Assembly: GCF_001866075.3 (NCBI RefSeq)
Contig: NZ_CP063356.1
Coordinates: forward strand, 248,001-312,000
Direction: 5' to 3'
Source of the DNA: Anaerobacillus isosaccharinicus
GTDB taxonomy: Bacteria; Bacillota; Bacilli; Bacillales; Anaerobacillaceae
DNA length: 64,000 nt
The first letter of the stretch is position 1. Every line of letters begins with the position of its first letter. Below the pieces are notes generated by a model. The model made no database searches. It worked only from the letters and a program-made list of their open reading frames with translations, and was not told the DNA's origin. This document shows, piece by piece, positions 18,084-26,440 of the stretch. The translations under genes and the position numbers were made by a program.

Positions 18084-18120
18084 GTTGGCTTCCTACCATC
18101 TTATTGATGGCGGAAGCCTT
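18084..18120 (+). terminator. Hairpin after yhaH, likely terminator
   Basis: GGCTTCC-CCATC...GATGG-GGAAGCC stem with small bulges, followed by TTAGCTTT. Modest T tract. Confidence 0.6.
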
Positions 18121-18400
18121 AGCTTTATCTTTGTAATTCGACATAAATAAAGGAATAAAGTGTTCTAAGTGATATTAGGGCGTTTTTAATTTATTAATGT
18201 TACTATTTCAATAGTATATTTTTCCTTTAGAGCCTTAATGTACTGAATGTTGTCAGAAAAATAAAATAAATTAATATTTTATATTGTTATAGCATTATAG
18301 AATGTGCTATTATAAGAATAACATTTTACTGAAAAAATAATGAATATTCAAAATTGATTTACTTTTTGTATTATAAATTATATTTATACGGAGGTTTTAT

Positions 18401-18985
18401 ATGGATAAGAATGCGCCATACTCCATTAAACAGTCAATAATATTTGCTCATAAAGTTGCCCAATTAAGCAAAGCTTTATGGAAATCCACTGAAAAGGATT
18501 GGCAAAACTGGATTAAGCCGTTCAATTTAAATATTAATGAACATCATATTCTGTTAATTGCTTATCAGCTTGAAGGAGCTTCCATTTCAGATATCGCAAA
18601 ATTTGGAGTTATGCACGTTTCTACTGCATTTAACTTCTCAAAGAAGTTGGAAGAAAGAGGTCTATTAACTTTTTCGAAGAAGCAAAACGATAAGCGAAAT
18701 ACTTACGTTTATTTAACTAGTGAGGGTGAAAAGTTACTTCAAGATACATTAGAAGTGTACGATCCTAAAAGCACTGGGATTTACGAAGGTTCATTACCTA
18801 TTAAAGAATTATATGGAAAATTTCCAGAATTCTCAGAAGTAATGACAATTGTTAGACATATTTACGGTCCAGATTTTATGTTGATCTTTGAAAAGACTCT
18901 GGAAAAAATGGAAGCAGACTTTACTGAGGAAAATGGAAAATTAGTGGCAAAACCTAACGTTAGCCTAAAGAGCGAAACAAACTAA
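18401..18985 (+). CDS. hpr: Transition-state regulator Hpr/ScoC (MarR family)
   Basis: MarR-type DNA-binding repressor that in Bacillus controls protease genes, sporulation and motility in the transition phase. 194 residues. The N-terminus ([22 protein letters not shown]) and winged helix ([26 protein letters not shown], then [12 protein letters not shown]) closely match Hpr. Ribosome site CGGAGG before ATG 18401, with about 380 bases upstream, most of it AT-rich promoter region. Converges with yhaI with a 4-base overlap of the stop codons. Confidence 0.93.
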   Translation: MDKNAPYSIKQSIIFAHKVAQLSKALWKSTEKDWQNWIKPFNLNINEHHILLIAYQLEGASISDIAKFGVMHVSTAFNFSKKLEERGLLTFSKKQNDKRNTYVYLTSEGEKLLQDTLEVYDPKSTGIYEGSLPIKELYGKFPEFSEVMTIVRHIYGPDFMLIFEKTLEKMEADFTEENGKLVAKPNVSLKSETN

Positions 18986-19317
18986 GGATTTCTAATGATT
19001 TTTTTTAATTCTGCCATCAGGTCACGGTAAATATTTTGCTCATAAAGTGCATCAATCGTTTCATGTGGCTCTAACTTATAATTGAGCATACCAACAAAAT
19101 GTGTAAGAAGAGGGAGGAATGTCACAAACCCCTCTTCTTTTTGTTTTTTTAATTCATTATTCAACTTTGTACAAAGCAGGTAAATGTCCTCCACCTCACT
19201 TTTTGAGAGTTCATTATTTATAATAAGGGCATAAAACGGGTAGGCGTTATTCATTACTGTAAGAAGAATTTCCTGATAAAATTCTAGTCGTTGTAGTTTT
19301 TCTTCATTAGATTCCAT
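18982..19317 (-). CDS. yhaI: DUF1878 family protein YhaI
   Basis: About 111 residues, soluble, rich in Leu/Glu; [26 protein letters not shown] and [13 protein letters not shown]-like ending match YhaI (DUF1878). Function unknown. Ribosome site AAGGAG; two adjacent ATG codons (19320, 19317) are possible starts. Its stop overlaps that of hpr. Confidence 0.88.
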   Translation of the reverse strand: MESNEEKLQRLEFYQEILLTVMNNAYPFYALIINNELSKSEVEDIYLLCTKLNNELKKQKEEGFVTFLPLLTHFVGMLNYKLEPHETIDALYEQNIYRDLMAELKKIIRNP

Positions 19318-19624
19318 CATGATCTCCTTTCTAGATTAAGCTATCTTTTTCGTCAACCCATATGTTTTTACTATTTGCTTTATTTTACTTGTGAAACCAA
19401 CTCAAATTCAATCATCAAAAATGCTATTTTCCAAACATTTCTTTCACCTTTCATATTCACACTCCTTTTTATTTTAACGTATTGTCAAAACTTTATATAG
19501 AAATAGGCTATTAAATCCTAGCTTAGAGGGCTTTATAAGCAAAAAACTTGCCACCCCCAGAATTCTAAGGTATTAGTGAGGTAACCACACACACACAAAT
19601 CCCAAAGAAAGAGGAAGTGACAAG

Positions 19625-21058
19625 TTGTTACCTCAAATTATAACCTATTTACTTACTTTTATAAACTACCAAGAACAAGTCATTCGAACATTGCTTACCC
19701 TACTAATCGGGAAAAGCATGTTTGATAAACCGACTGAAGCTCCAGTTAATAAACCTTATCGCAAGCTTCAAGTTGATGATCTACCGATCATTGAAGTTCC
19801 CCAAAAACTAGATTTTAGACTTTTATTATCTGAACACCTGGAGACTAAGGGGAAGCCTCTCAAACCAGTACAAAGACGATCGAAGTCAACACCCGTTCCT
19901 TTATCAATGAAATGTCCTACGTGTGGTGCTCCAGCAGATTACTTGTATGCGAACAATGGAGCGAAAGGACAATATCAATGTAAGGTGTGTTCGTGCCTTT
20001 TCAGTGAGAAAAACCGTTATCTCAAGGAAGCAATCCTGAAATGCCCTCACTGTTCAAAAACACTCGAAAAAGTGAAGGAAAGAAAAGACTTCCATGTGTA
20101 CAAGTGTAAAAACGACGCTTGTTCTTATTACCAACAGAAACGTAATGCGATGACTCAAAAAGAGAAAAATCGGTTCAAAGAAGATCCTCAAGCCTTTAAA
20201 CTTCGCTATATTTACCGCCAGTTTCACATTGATTTTCAACCATTAGCGAAGCATTCACCAAAGAGACCGAGAGTTGATCTATCAAGAATTTATGTGTCTC
20301 CACATACGCTTGGACTGATTTTGACTTATCACGTCAATTATGGACTTTCAGCCCGTAAAACAGCAGCGTTGATGAAAGATGTACATGGTGTATCAATTTC
20401 TCATCAAAGCATTTTAAATTACGAAAATAGTGTGGCATTGTGGTTGAAACCTTATATTGATCACTATCCTTACGAGCTTTCAGATCAATTCTGTGGTGAC
20501 GAAACATACATCCGCGTAAATGGCCGTTGGCATTACCTGTTTTTCTTTTTTGATGCCGTGAAGAAAGTCATTCTCTCTTATCCTGTGTCACCCAATCGAG
20601 ATACAGCTACGGCTATTAAAGCGATAGACGAAGTGTTGTTAAAGCTTAGGAAAATCCCAGAAAACCTAACTTTCGTTGTCGATGGCAATCCCATTTACTT
20701 ATTAGCACAACACTTTTTTGCCCAGCATCAAATCCCGTTTGAGGTGATTCAGGTAATTGGCTTAACCAACGAAGACGAGGTATCAAAGGAATATCGACCT
20801 CTCAAACAAATTATCGAGCGGCTAAATCGTACCTTTAAAGGAAACTATCGATCCACTCATGGTTTCGGGTCAGAACATGGTTCTGTTTCTTTTGTGACCT
20901 TGTTCGTTGCTTACTTTAACTTTCTAAGACCACATTCAGCTTTAGAAGGGAAAGTACCAGTAACGCTTCCTGAGCTAGATAAGCTTCCAAACATGCCTGC
21001 TAGATGGACAACTCTTATTGGTCTTGCCCAGGATTGGATAAGTAAGCAAACTGCCTAA
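19625..21058 (+). CDS. IS-B transposase, copy 1 (IS6-like DDE enzyme with zinc ribbons)
   Basis: 477 residues from TTG 19625. N-terminal region with two Cys4-type zinc ribbons (CPTCGAP...CKVC and CPHCSK...CKNDAC), an HTH-like segment (LSARKTAALMKDVHGVSISHQS), then a DDE core: FCGDETYIRVNGRWHYLFFF (first D), FVVDGNPIYLLA (second D), IIERLNRTFKGNYRSTHGF (E). The core resembles IS6/IS240 transposases, though the whole protein is about twice their length. Intact. About 96-97% identical to the next copy by eye. Confidence 0.88.
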   Translation: MLPQIITYLLTFINYQEQVIRTLLTLLIGKSMFDKPTEAPVNKPYRKLQVDDLPIIEVPQKLDFRLLLSEHLETKGKPLKPVQRRSKSTPVPLSMKCPTCGAPADYLYANNGAKGQYQCKVCSCLFSEKNRYLKEAILKCPHCSKTLEKVKERKDFHVYKCKNDACSYYQQKRNAMTQKEKNRFKEDPQAFKLRYIYRQFHIDFQPLAKHSPKRPRVDLSRIYVSPHTLGLILTYHVNYGLSARKTAALMKDVHGVSISHQSILNYENSVALWLKPYIDHYPYELSDQFCGDETYIRVNGRWHYLFFFFDAVKKVILSYPVSPNRDTATAIKAIDEVLLKLRKIPENLTFVVDGNPIYLLAQHFFAQHQIPFEVIQVIGLTNEDEVSKEYRPLKQIIERLNRTFKGNYRSTHGFGSEHGSVSFVTLFVAYFNFLRPHSALEGKVPVTLPELDKLPNMPARWTTLIGLAQDWISKQTA

Positions 21059-21084
21059 CTTTTGTTTAGCTGAGCCCTTCCTAG

Positions 21085-21233
21085 CCATCGGCGGAGCGCA
21101 CTCTTGACAAACCGAACTTGCCAATGGTTTAAAATGGAAATACCAAGGGCTTATTTAGCTATGCCTTCTTTTGTCCTCTTCGCCCTTGTTAAACCTCTCG
21201 CTAAACCATTGGCGTGTTTGTCAAGAGCGATGG
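21085..21233 (+). other. Long foldable 3' region of IS-B copy 1
   Basis: Nested inverted repeats: CCATCG (21085) with CGATGG (21228), CTCTTGACAAAC (21101) with GTTTGTCAAGAG (21216), CCAATGGTTT (21121) with AAACCATTGG (21203), and AAGGGC (21145) with GCCCTT (21182). Lies between the transposase stop and the right IS end. The same structure is in copy 2 at 22920-23068. Confidence 0.75.
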
Positions 21234-21306
21234 CGGGTGTCTCAGCTAACCAAAATGGTAGTATGTGTCAGAGATCCTTAGTTTTCATAGAACTTTTGAC
21301 ACTACC

Positions 21307-21314
21307 TATTTTAA
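21307..21314. repeat. TATTTTAA shared target duplication between IS-B copies
   Basis: The same 8 bases occur at 19470-19477, here, and at 23142-23149, giving a pattern duplication-IS-duplication-IS-duplication. Confidence 0.8.
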
Positions 21315-21459
21315 CGTATTGTCAAAACTTTATATAGAAATAGGCTATTAAATCCTAGTTTAAAGGGCTTTATAAGCAAAAAACTTGCCACCCCCTGAAT
21401 TTTGTAGATAATTGAGGTTACCACACACCCAACATCCCAAAAGAAAGGAAAGTGACAAG

Positions 21460-22893
21460 TTGTTACCTCAAATTATAACCTATTTACTTACCTTTATAAA
21501 CTACCAAGAACAAGTAATTCGAACGCTCCTTACCCTTTTAATCGGGAAGAGCATGTTTGATAAACCGACTGAGGCTCCAGTTAATAAACCTTATCGCAAG
21601 CTTCAAGTTGATGATCTACCGATCATTGAAGTTCCAAAAAAACTAGATTTTCAAGTTTTATTAACCGAGCATCTTGAGTCTAAAGGTAAACCTCTCAAAC
21701 CAGTACAAAGACGGTCGAATTCAACACCCGTTCCTTCATCAATGAAATGTCCTACGTGTGGTGCTCCAGCTGAGTATTTATATGCGAACAATGGAGCGAA
21801 AGGACAATATCAATGTAAGGTGTGTTCGTGCCTTTTCAGTGAGAAAAATCGTTATCTCAAGGAAGCAATCCTGAAATGCCCTCACTGTTCAAAAACACTC
21901 GAAAAAGTGAAAGAAAGAAAAGACTTCCATGTGTACAAGTGTAAAAACGACGCTTGTTCTTATTACCAACAGAAACGTAATGCGATGACTCAAAAAGAGA
22001 AAAATCGGTTCAAAGAAGATCCTCAAGCCTTTAAACTTCGCTATATTTACCGCCAGTTTCACATTGATTTTCAACCATTAGCGAAGCATTCACCAAAGAG
22101 ACCGAGAGTTGATCTATCAAGAATTTATGTGTCTCCACATACGCTTGGACTGATTTTGACTTATCACGTCAATTATGGACTTTCAGCCCGTAAAACAGCA
22201 GCGTTGATGAAAGATGTACACGGTGTTTCAATTTCTCATCAAAGCATTTTAAACTACGAAAACAGTGTGGCATTGTGGTTGAAACCGTATATTGATCACT
22301 ATCCTTACGAACTCTCAGATCAATTTTGTGGTGACGAAACATACATCCGCGTAAATGGCCGTTGGCATTACCTGTTTTTCTTTTTTGATGCCGTGAAGAA
22401 AGTCATTCTCTCTTATCCTGTGTCACCTAATCGAGATACAGCTACAGCTATTAAAGCGATAGACGAAGTGTTGTTAAAGCTTAGGAAAATCCCAGAAAAC
22501 CTAACTTTCGTTGTCGATGGCAATCCCATTTACTTATTAGCACAACACTTTTATGCCCAGCACCAAATCCCGTTTGAGGTCATTCAGGTAATTGGCTTAA
22601 CGAACGAAGACGAGGTGTCAAAAGAATATCGACCTCTCAAACAAATTATCGAGCGGCTAAATCGTACCTTTAAAGGAAACTATCGATCCACTCATGGTTT
22701 CGGTTCAGAACATGGTTCTGTTTCTTTTGTGACCTTGTTCGTTGCTTACTTTAACTTTCTAAGACCACATTCAGCATTGGAAGGAAAAGTACCAGTAACA
22801 CTTCCTGAGCTAGAAAAGCTTCCAAACATGCCAGCTAGATGGACAACTCTTATTGGTCTTGCCCAGGACTGGATAAGTAAGCAAACTGCCTAA
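21460..22893 (+). CDS. IS-B transposase, copy 2
   Basis: 477 residues from TTG 21460, aligned end to end with copy 1; an open frame upstream to 21412 is not matched in copy 1 and has no ribosome site. Differences cluster near the N-terminus (for example KLDFQVLLTEHLESKG against KLDFRLLLSEHLETKG). All zinc-ribbon cysteines and DDE residues are kept, so it should be active. Confidence 0.88.
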   Translation: MLPQIITYLLTFINYQEQVIRTLLTLLIGKSMFDKPTEAPVNKPYRKLQVDDLPIIEVPKKLDFQVLLTEHLESKGKPLKPVQRRSNSTPVPSSMKCPTCGAPAEYLYANNGAKGQYQCKVCSCLFSEKNRYLKEAILKCPHCSKTLEKVKERKDFHVYKCKNDACSYYQQKRNAMTQKEKNRFKEDPQAFKLRYIYRQFHIDFQPLAKHSPKRPRVDLSRIYVSPHTLGLILTYHVNYGLSARKTAALMKDVHGVSISHQSILNYENSVALWLKPYIDHYPYELSDQFCGDETYIRVNGRWHYLFFFFDAVKKVILSYPVSPNRDTATAIKAIDEVLLKLRKIPENLTFVVDGNPIYLLAQHFYAQHQIPFEVIQVIGLTNEDEVSKEYRPLKQIIERLNRTFKGNYRSTHGFGSEHGSVSFVTLFVAYFNFLRPHSALEGKVPVTLPELEKLPNMPARWTTLIGLAQDWISKQTA

Positions 22894-22919
22894 CTTTTGT
22901 TTAACTGAGCCCTTTCTAG

Positions 22920-23068
22920 CCATCGGCGGAGCGTACTCTTGACAAACCGAACTTGCCAATGGTTTAAAATGGAAATACCAAGGGCTTATTTAGCTATGCC
23001 TTCTTTTGTCCTCTTCGCCCTTGTTAAACCTCTCGCTAAACCATTGGCGTGTTTGTCAAGAGCGATGG
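22920..23068 (+). other. Long foldable 3' region of IS-B copy 2
   Basis: Same nested arms as in copy 1 (CCATCG/CGATGG, CTCTTGACAAAC/GTTTGTCAAGAG, CCAATGGTTT/AAACCATTGG). Only one or two bases differ within the paired arms and spacers, against clear differences in the following tail. Confidence 0.75.
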
Positions 23069-23220
23069 CGGGAGCTACCACCAGATTAATTGGTAGAAAG
23101 TGTCATCAGCCTTTAGTTTTCATAGAACTTTTGACACTACCTATTTTAATGCAAATGCTATCTTTTTTATCAAATATTTGATAAAGTTATAGATGGTATC
23201 CTACTAAATGGAGGTAACTA

Positions 23221-23400
23221 ATGCTGATTTTTTATTTTCCCTTTGCTCTTTTTATTCTATTTATGATTAATTCTATGACAAATACTTTATGTCTTCAAAA
23301 AGAAATTCCTGAAGACAAACAACCTAAAGTGTTTCGTACAATAAACGTATTAATTACAATATTATTAACATCATCATATATAAAAATCCTCTTCACATAA
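23221..23400 (+). CDS. Small hydrophobic membrane protein, unknown
   Basis: 59 codons from ATG 23221 with a strong ribosome site (TGGAGG). Two hydrophobic stretches (LIFYFPFALFILFMI and INVLITILLTSSYIKILF) around a charged middle (QKEIPEDKQPK). The stop codon lies inside the loop of the following terminator, so it is a tight monocistronic unit. No family recognised. Confidence 0.65.
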   Translation: MLIFYFPFALFILFMINSMTNTLCLQKEIPEDKQPKVFRTINVLITILLTSSYIKILFT

Positions 23401-23418
23401 AGTGAAGAGGATTTTTAA
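23384..23418 (+). terminator. Strong bidirectional terminator
   Basis: AAAATCCTCTTCAC-ATAAA-GTGAAGAGGATTTTT, perfect 14-base arms. Ends the small membrane protein gene and probably also the YjcZ micropeptide gene coming from the other side. Confidence 0.9.
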
Positions 23419-23459
23419 TTTCATTAGGAAGATTCTACTTTACTACGCTTTTCTAATTA

Positions 23460-23543
23460 CTAAGCCCAAGAAGCACCTATAATAACTAAAAGAATAAACA
23501 ATACGACTAGTAAAGTGAAACCTCCAGCGTGTGCGTGACCCAT
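23460..23543 (-). CDS. YjcZ-family sporulation micropeptide
   Basis: 27 residues: MGHAHAGGFTLLVVLFIL and then LVIIGASWA. A glycine-rich start followed by a single helix ending in LLVIIG is the hallmark of the YjcZ/TIGR01732 sporulation-associated peptides. GGGAGG ribosome site before ATG 23543. A related peptide lies at 24810. Confidence 0.8.
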   Translation of the reverse strand: MGHAHAGGFTLLVVLFILLVIIGASWA

Positions 23544-23766
23544 GATTGTTTGCCTCCCTTTCAACGTTTACGATATCCTATGCAACAATCCATAAGAACG
23601 AATGGGCGTTTACCTATCAAATTATTATATCTAACTTTATTTATGGTTGTTGGGGGAAGTTGTCACATATTTTTCTAATGTAATATTTTTCATTTTTATT
23701 GTATTTATGCTATAGTAATCATTGTCCCATAATTAGAAGACAAGTTTAAGGAGAGTTGTAAACATT

Positions 23767-24633
23767 ATGAAGAAAATAATCACAGCATTAGCTTTAACAA
23801 GTCTAATTGCCCTTACAGCATGCAATGGTAATGGTGAGACTGATGGAAAAGTAACCGCAGAAATCGAAGGAAAAACAATCACAGAGGCAGAATTTGTTGA
23901 GGCGTTAAAAGAAAAACACGGTGAAACTGTCCTCTTATCACTAGTTCAAGACAAAGTCTTTAGTGCACAAGCTGAAAGACTTAATATTTCTGAAGAAGAC
24001 ATCGAAAGTGAACTAGCTAAAGTTCGAGAAGCTTACGACCTAACTGAAGATGAAGATTTCTTAAACTTCTTAACGATGCAAGGTTTTGCAAGTGAAGAAG
24101 ATTTCCGTGAATTAGTGATGCAGCACTTAGTTGTTCAAAAGGTTGCTGTAGAAGGAGTGGTAGTTACTGAAGAAGAACTACGGGCAGCCTATGATGCTGG
24201 TAAAGAAATTGAAGCAAGCCATATTTTAGTTGAAGATCTTGAAACAGCCCAAGAACTTTTAGCTAAAATTAATCAAGGTGAAGATTTTGCGGAATTAGCA
24301 CAAGAGTATTCAATTGACCCTGGAAGTGGTGCAATGGGTGGCAGTTTAGGTTCTTTTGAACGTGGAAGAATGGTACCTGAGTTTGAAGAAGCTGCTTTCT
24401 CACTTGAAATTGGTAAAATTAGTGAGCCAGTCCAATCTGACTTTGGTTATCATATTATTAAAGTAACAGACCGAAAACCATTTGAAGAATCGTTTGAAGA
24501 CGTAAAAGATGACTTAGAAGAATTGCTTGCAAGAGGACAAGCACGCCCACTTGACGAAGTTCAACGTGAGTTAATGGATAATGCAAAAATTCAAATTAAA
24601 GATGAGCAGTTTAACCATCTTTTTAATAATTAA
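23767..24633 (+). CDS. prsA: PrsA foldase lipoprotein (peptidyl-prolyl isomerase)
   Basis: Membrane-anchored extracytoplasmic chaperone needed for folding of secreted proteins and PBPs. 288 residues: signal peptide with lipobox LTAC (Cys 20), SurA-like N-terminal region, and a parvulin domain from about 150 ([53 protein letters not shown]). Own promoter region and terminator. It sits next to yhaL/yhaM as in Bacillus, and a CssRS-like secretion-stress system lies 2 kb away. Confidence 0.95.
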   Translation: MKKIITALALTSLIALTACNGNGETDGKVTAEIEGKTITEAEFVEALKEKHGETVLLSLVQDKVFSAQAERLNISEEDIESELAKVREAYDLTEDEDFLNFLTMQGFASEEDFRELVMQHLVVQKVAVEGVVVTEEELRAAYDAGKEIEASHILVEDLETAQELLAKINQGEDFAELAQEYSIDPGSGAMGGSLGSFERGRMVPEFEEAAFSLEIGKISEPVQSDFGYHIIKVTDRKPFEESFEDVKDDLEELLARGQARPLDEVQRELMDNAKIQIKDEQFNHLFNN

Positions 24634-24639
24634 TTTCAA

Positions 24640-24682
24640 TAAAAACAGTGTGTTTCCAGTCGGAAGCATACTGTTTTTTATC
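24640..24682 (+). terminator. Terminator after prsA
   Basis: AAAACAGTGTG-TTTCC...GGAAG-CATACTGTTTTTT with a single internal wobble. Confidence 0.85.
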
Positions 24683-24809
24683 TATTTAGGTAGGTTCCCT
24701 GTTAACGTAATCGAAAATCCATCTTCGCCTAGTACGAAAAAGCATCATCCTACATACAGTGATTAAGAGGATAGTTACCTCATAAAAATATTTGAAAGGA
24801 TGATTAATC

Positions 24810-24911
24810 ATGGCAGGATGTTATCCAGGAACAGGAGCAACAGGTTTTGCGTTAATTCTAGTATTGTTTATTCTATTAGTAATTATCGGTACAGCGTACG
24901 TTGGTTACTAA
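24810..24911 (+). CDS. YjcZ-family sporulation micropeptide
   Basis: 33 residues starting MAGCYPGTGATGFALILV and ending LLVIIGTAYVGY. Same layout as the 23460-23543 peptide (small glycine-rich head, one helix with LLVIIG). GAAAGGATG ribosome site before ATG 24810; a terminator follows. Confidence 0.8.
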   Translation: MAGCYPGTGATGFALILVLFILLVIIGTAYVGY

Positions 24912-24923
24912 TTAGAGGTATGA

Positions 24924-24956
24924 AAAAGGAGCTGATTTTATGTCAGCTCCTTTTCG
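24924..24956. terminator. Terminator between micropeptide gene and yhaL
   Basis: AAAAGGAGCTGA-TTTTATG-TCAGCTCCTTTT, perfect arms, A and T flanks on both sides; serves both converging genes. Confidence 0.85.
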
Positions 24957-25235
24957 CTATTCATTCATTAATTGTTTATTTTCACGGCGCTTACGGATAG
25001 GCTCCATAAACGTTTCTCCCTCTTGCTCGATCCAACGTTGCTCAACTTCTCGATCTTCTTTTGTATACTTAAATGAAAGATACCCACTTACTATAATCCC
25101 ACCAACAATAAAGTAGATCCACCAAGGACTAGCTTGTACTTTTGCTGCTATAGGAGTTACTAACAATAACAACCTTACAATAAATAATATTAAAAAACCA
25201 CCTATTAACGCACCAACAAATTTAACCGGATTCAT
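24957..25235 (-). CDS. yhaL: Sporulation protein YhaL
   Basis: 92 residues. The C-terminal two thirds (WWIYFIVGGIIVSGYLSF, then KEDREVEQRWIEQEGE) match the YhaL family, a sporulation-linked membrane protein in Bacillus. This version has an extra hydrophobic segment at the N-terminus (FVGALIGGFLILFIVRLLLL). GAGGTG ribosome site before ATG 25235. Position between prsA and yhaM as in Bacillus subtilis. Confidence 0.85.
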   Translation of the reverse strand: MNPVKFVGALIGGFLILFIVRLLLLVTPIAAKVQASPWWIYFIVGGIIVSGYLSFKYTKEDREVEQRWIEQEGETFMEPIRKRRENKQLMNE

Positions 25236-25301
25236 ATAATCACCTCTATTAATAGTTTTGTAATAGTAGTCTATTCTACTCTATTAATAGATATGCCTAC
25301 T

Positions 25302-25395
25302 TAATTTAAAATGTAAAATGCAGAATGTAGAATTTATGTAAGAAAAGCTTCGAAGCTAAGGCATACAACATTTTACATCCTACATTCTGCATTAA
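25302..25395. repeat. Heptamer-array intergenic repeat element 4
   Basis: Left array AAATGTAAAATGCAGAATGT, core AAGCTTCGAAGC, right array CATTTTACATCCTACATTCT. The shortest complete example (about 90 bases) and the clearest hairpin: arms pair over about 30 bases. The right arm abuts the yhaM stop codon. Confidence 0.75.
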
Positions 25396-26336
25396 TCTTG
25401 AAAAGTAGGTTTATAGAAACTGCGGTTATCCATTGCGTATACTTTTTCGCTGAATTCGCCTGGTTTCACTCTTTCTAGTGTCCGATCTAGCATATTCATT
25501 TTTGCGTCAATGTTATCAATCATATGAAGCATTTCTGCTTCGCGAATTAATGGTGCTTTAGGGCTGCCCCATTCACCTTTGGAATGATGACTAAGTACAA
25601 GATGCTGTAGGATCATTACTTCTTCACTATCAATTCCTAATTCTTTAGCAACTTGGCCAATCTCATTAACCATAATTGAGATGTGACCGAGAAGCTTTCC
25701 TTCTAGTGTGTAGGTTGTTGCTACCGGTCCTGATAACTCGATTACCTTTCCTAAGTCATGCAAAATGACTCCTGAATATAAAAGATCGGTATCAAGTGTT
25801 GGATATAAATTTGCGAGAGCTTTTGCTAAATCTAACATTGAAACAACATGGTAAGCTAGACCAGACACAAATTCATGATGATTTTTAGTCGCAGCTGGAA
25901 CTTCTATAAATGCCTCACGGTGCTTTTTTAACAAGTGTCTAGTAATTCGTTGAATGTTTGCATTTTTCATTTCAAAAATATACTGAGTGATTTTTTCTAG
26001 CATTTCCTCTGGGGCAAGTGGTGCACATTGTAGGAAATCTGCTAGCTTCACATGGTCCATTGGAGTTGTAGGTCGAATACCCTTAATCTTAAGTTGTTGC
26101 TTTCCACGGTAATCATGGATATCACCTGTGACATGAATAATAACACTACCAACAAATGTAGTTTCATCTTCAGTATTGCAGTCCCATAGTTTTGCTTCTA
26201 CTTCTCCAGTATGATCTCCTAACATCAATGTTAAGAATGGTTTACCGTTACTGGCTAAACCTTTTGTGGCAGATTTTATTAGTAAGTAACCATCAATCTT
26301 TTCTCCTGTTTCATAATGAACGATTCCTTTTCTCAT
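25392..26336 (-). CDS. yhaM: 3'-5' exoribonuclease YhaM
   Basis: RNA exonuclease with an N-terminal OB-fold nucleic-acid-binding domain (about residues 15-100, [22 protein letters not shown]) and a C-terminal HD phosphohydrolase-type domain ([49 protein letters not shown]). 314 residues, family length. GGAGGTG ribosome site before ATG 26336. In Bacillus it adjoins yhaN-yhaO; here the CssRS-like pair lies between. Confidence 0.94.
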   Translation of the reverse strand: MRKGIVHYETGEKIDGYLLIKSATKGLASNGKPFLTLMLGDHTGEVEAKLWDCNTEDETTFVGSVIIHVTGDIHDYRGKQQLKIKGIRPTTPMDHVKLADFLQCAPLAPEEMLEKITQYIFEMKNANIQRITRHLLKKHREAFIEVPAATKNHHEFVSGLAYHVVSMLDLAKALANLYPTLDTDLLYSGVILHDLGKVIELSGPVATTYTLEGKLLGHISIMVNEIGQVAKELGIDSEEVMILQHLVLSHHSKGEWGSPKAPLIREAEMLHMIDNIDAKMNMLDRTLERVKPGEFSEKVYAMDNRSFYKPTFQD

Positions 26337-26440
26337 AAATACACCTCCAAATCTTGGCTATCACTTAAAGATAAATTTCATAATTCTGTGCTATCGCCAT
26401 TAAGTAGTTTTATATGGCTCTTTTTTGATAATTATGAAAT

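Larger units (their letters stand above)
19478..21306 (+). mobile_element. IS-B copy 1 (1,829 bp), left member of a tandem pair
   Basis: Imperfect terminal inverted repeats CGTATTGTCAAAACTT (left) and the complement of AAGAACTTTTGACACTACC-like right end; the shared core is TGTCAAAA. Flanked on both sides by TATTTTAA (19470-19477 and 21307-21314). Contains one transposase gene and a long foldable 3' region. An 8-bp target duplication fits the IS6 group. Confidence 0.85.
21315..23141 (+). mobile_element. IS-B copy 2 (1,827 bp), right member of a tandem pair
   Basis: Same ends and orientation as copy 1. It begins directly after the shared TATTTTAA and is followed by another TATTTTAA. The copies differ at many single positions and by small indels upstream of the transposase gene, so this is not a fresh tandem duplication. 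Confidence 0.85.
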
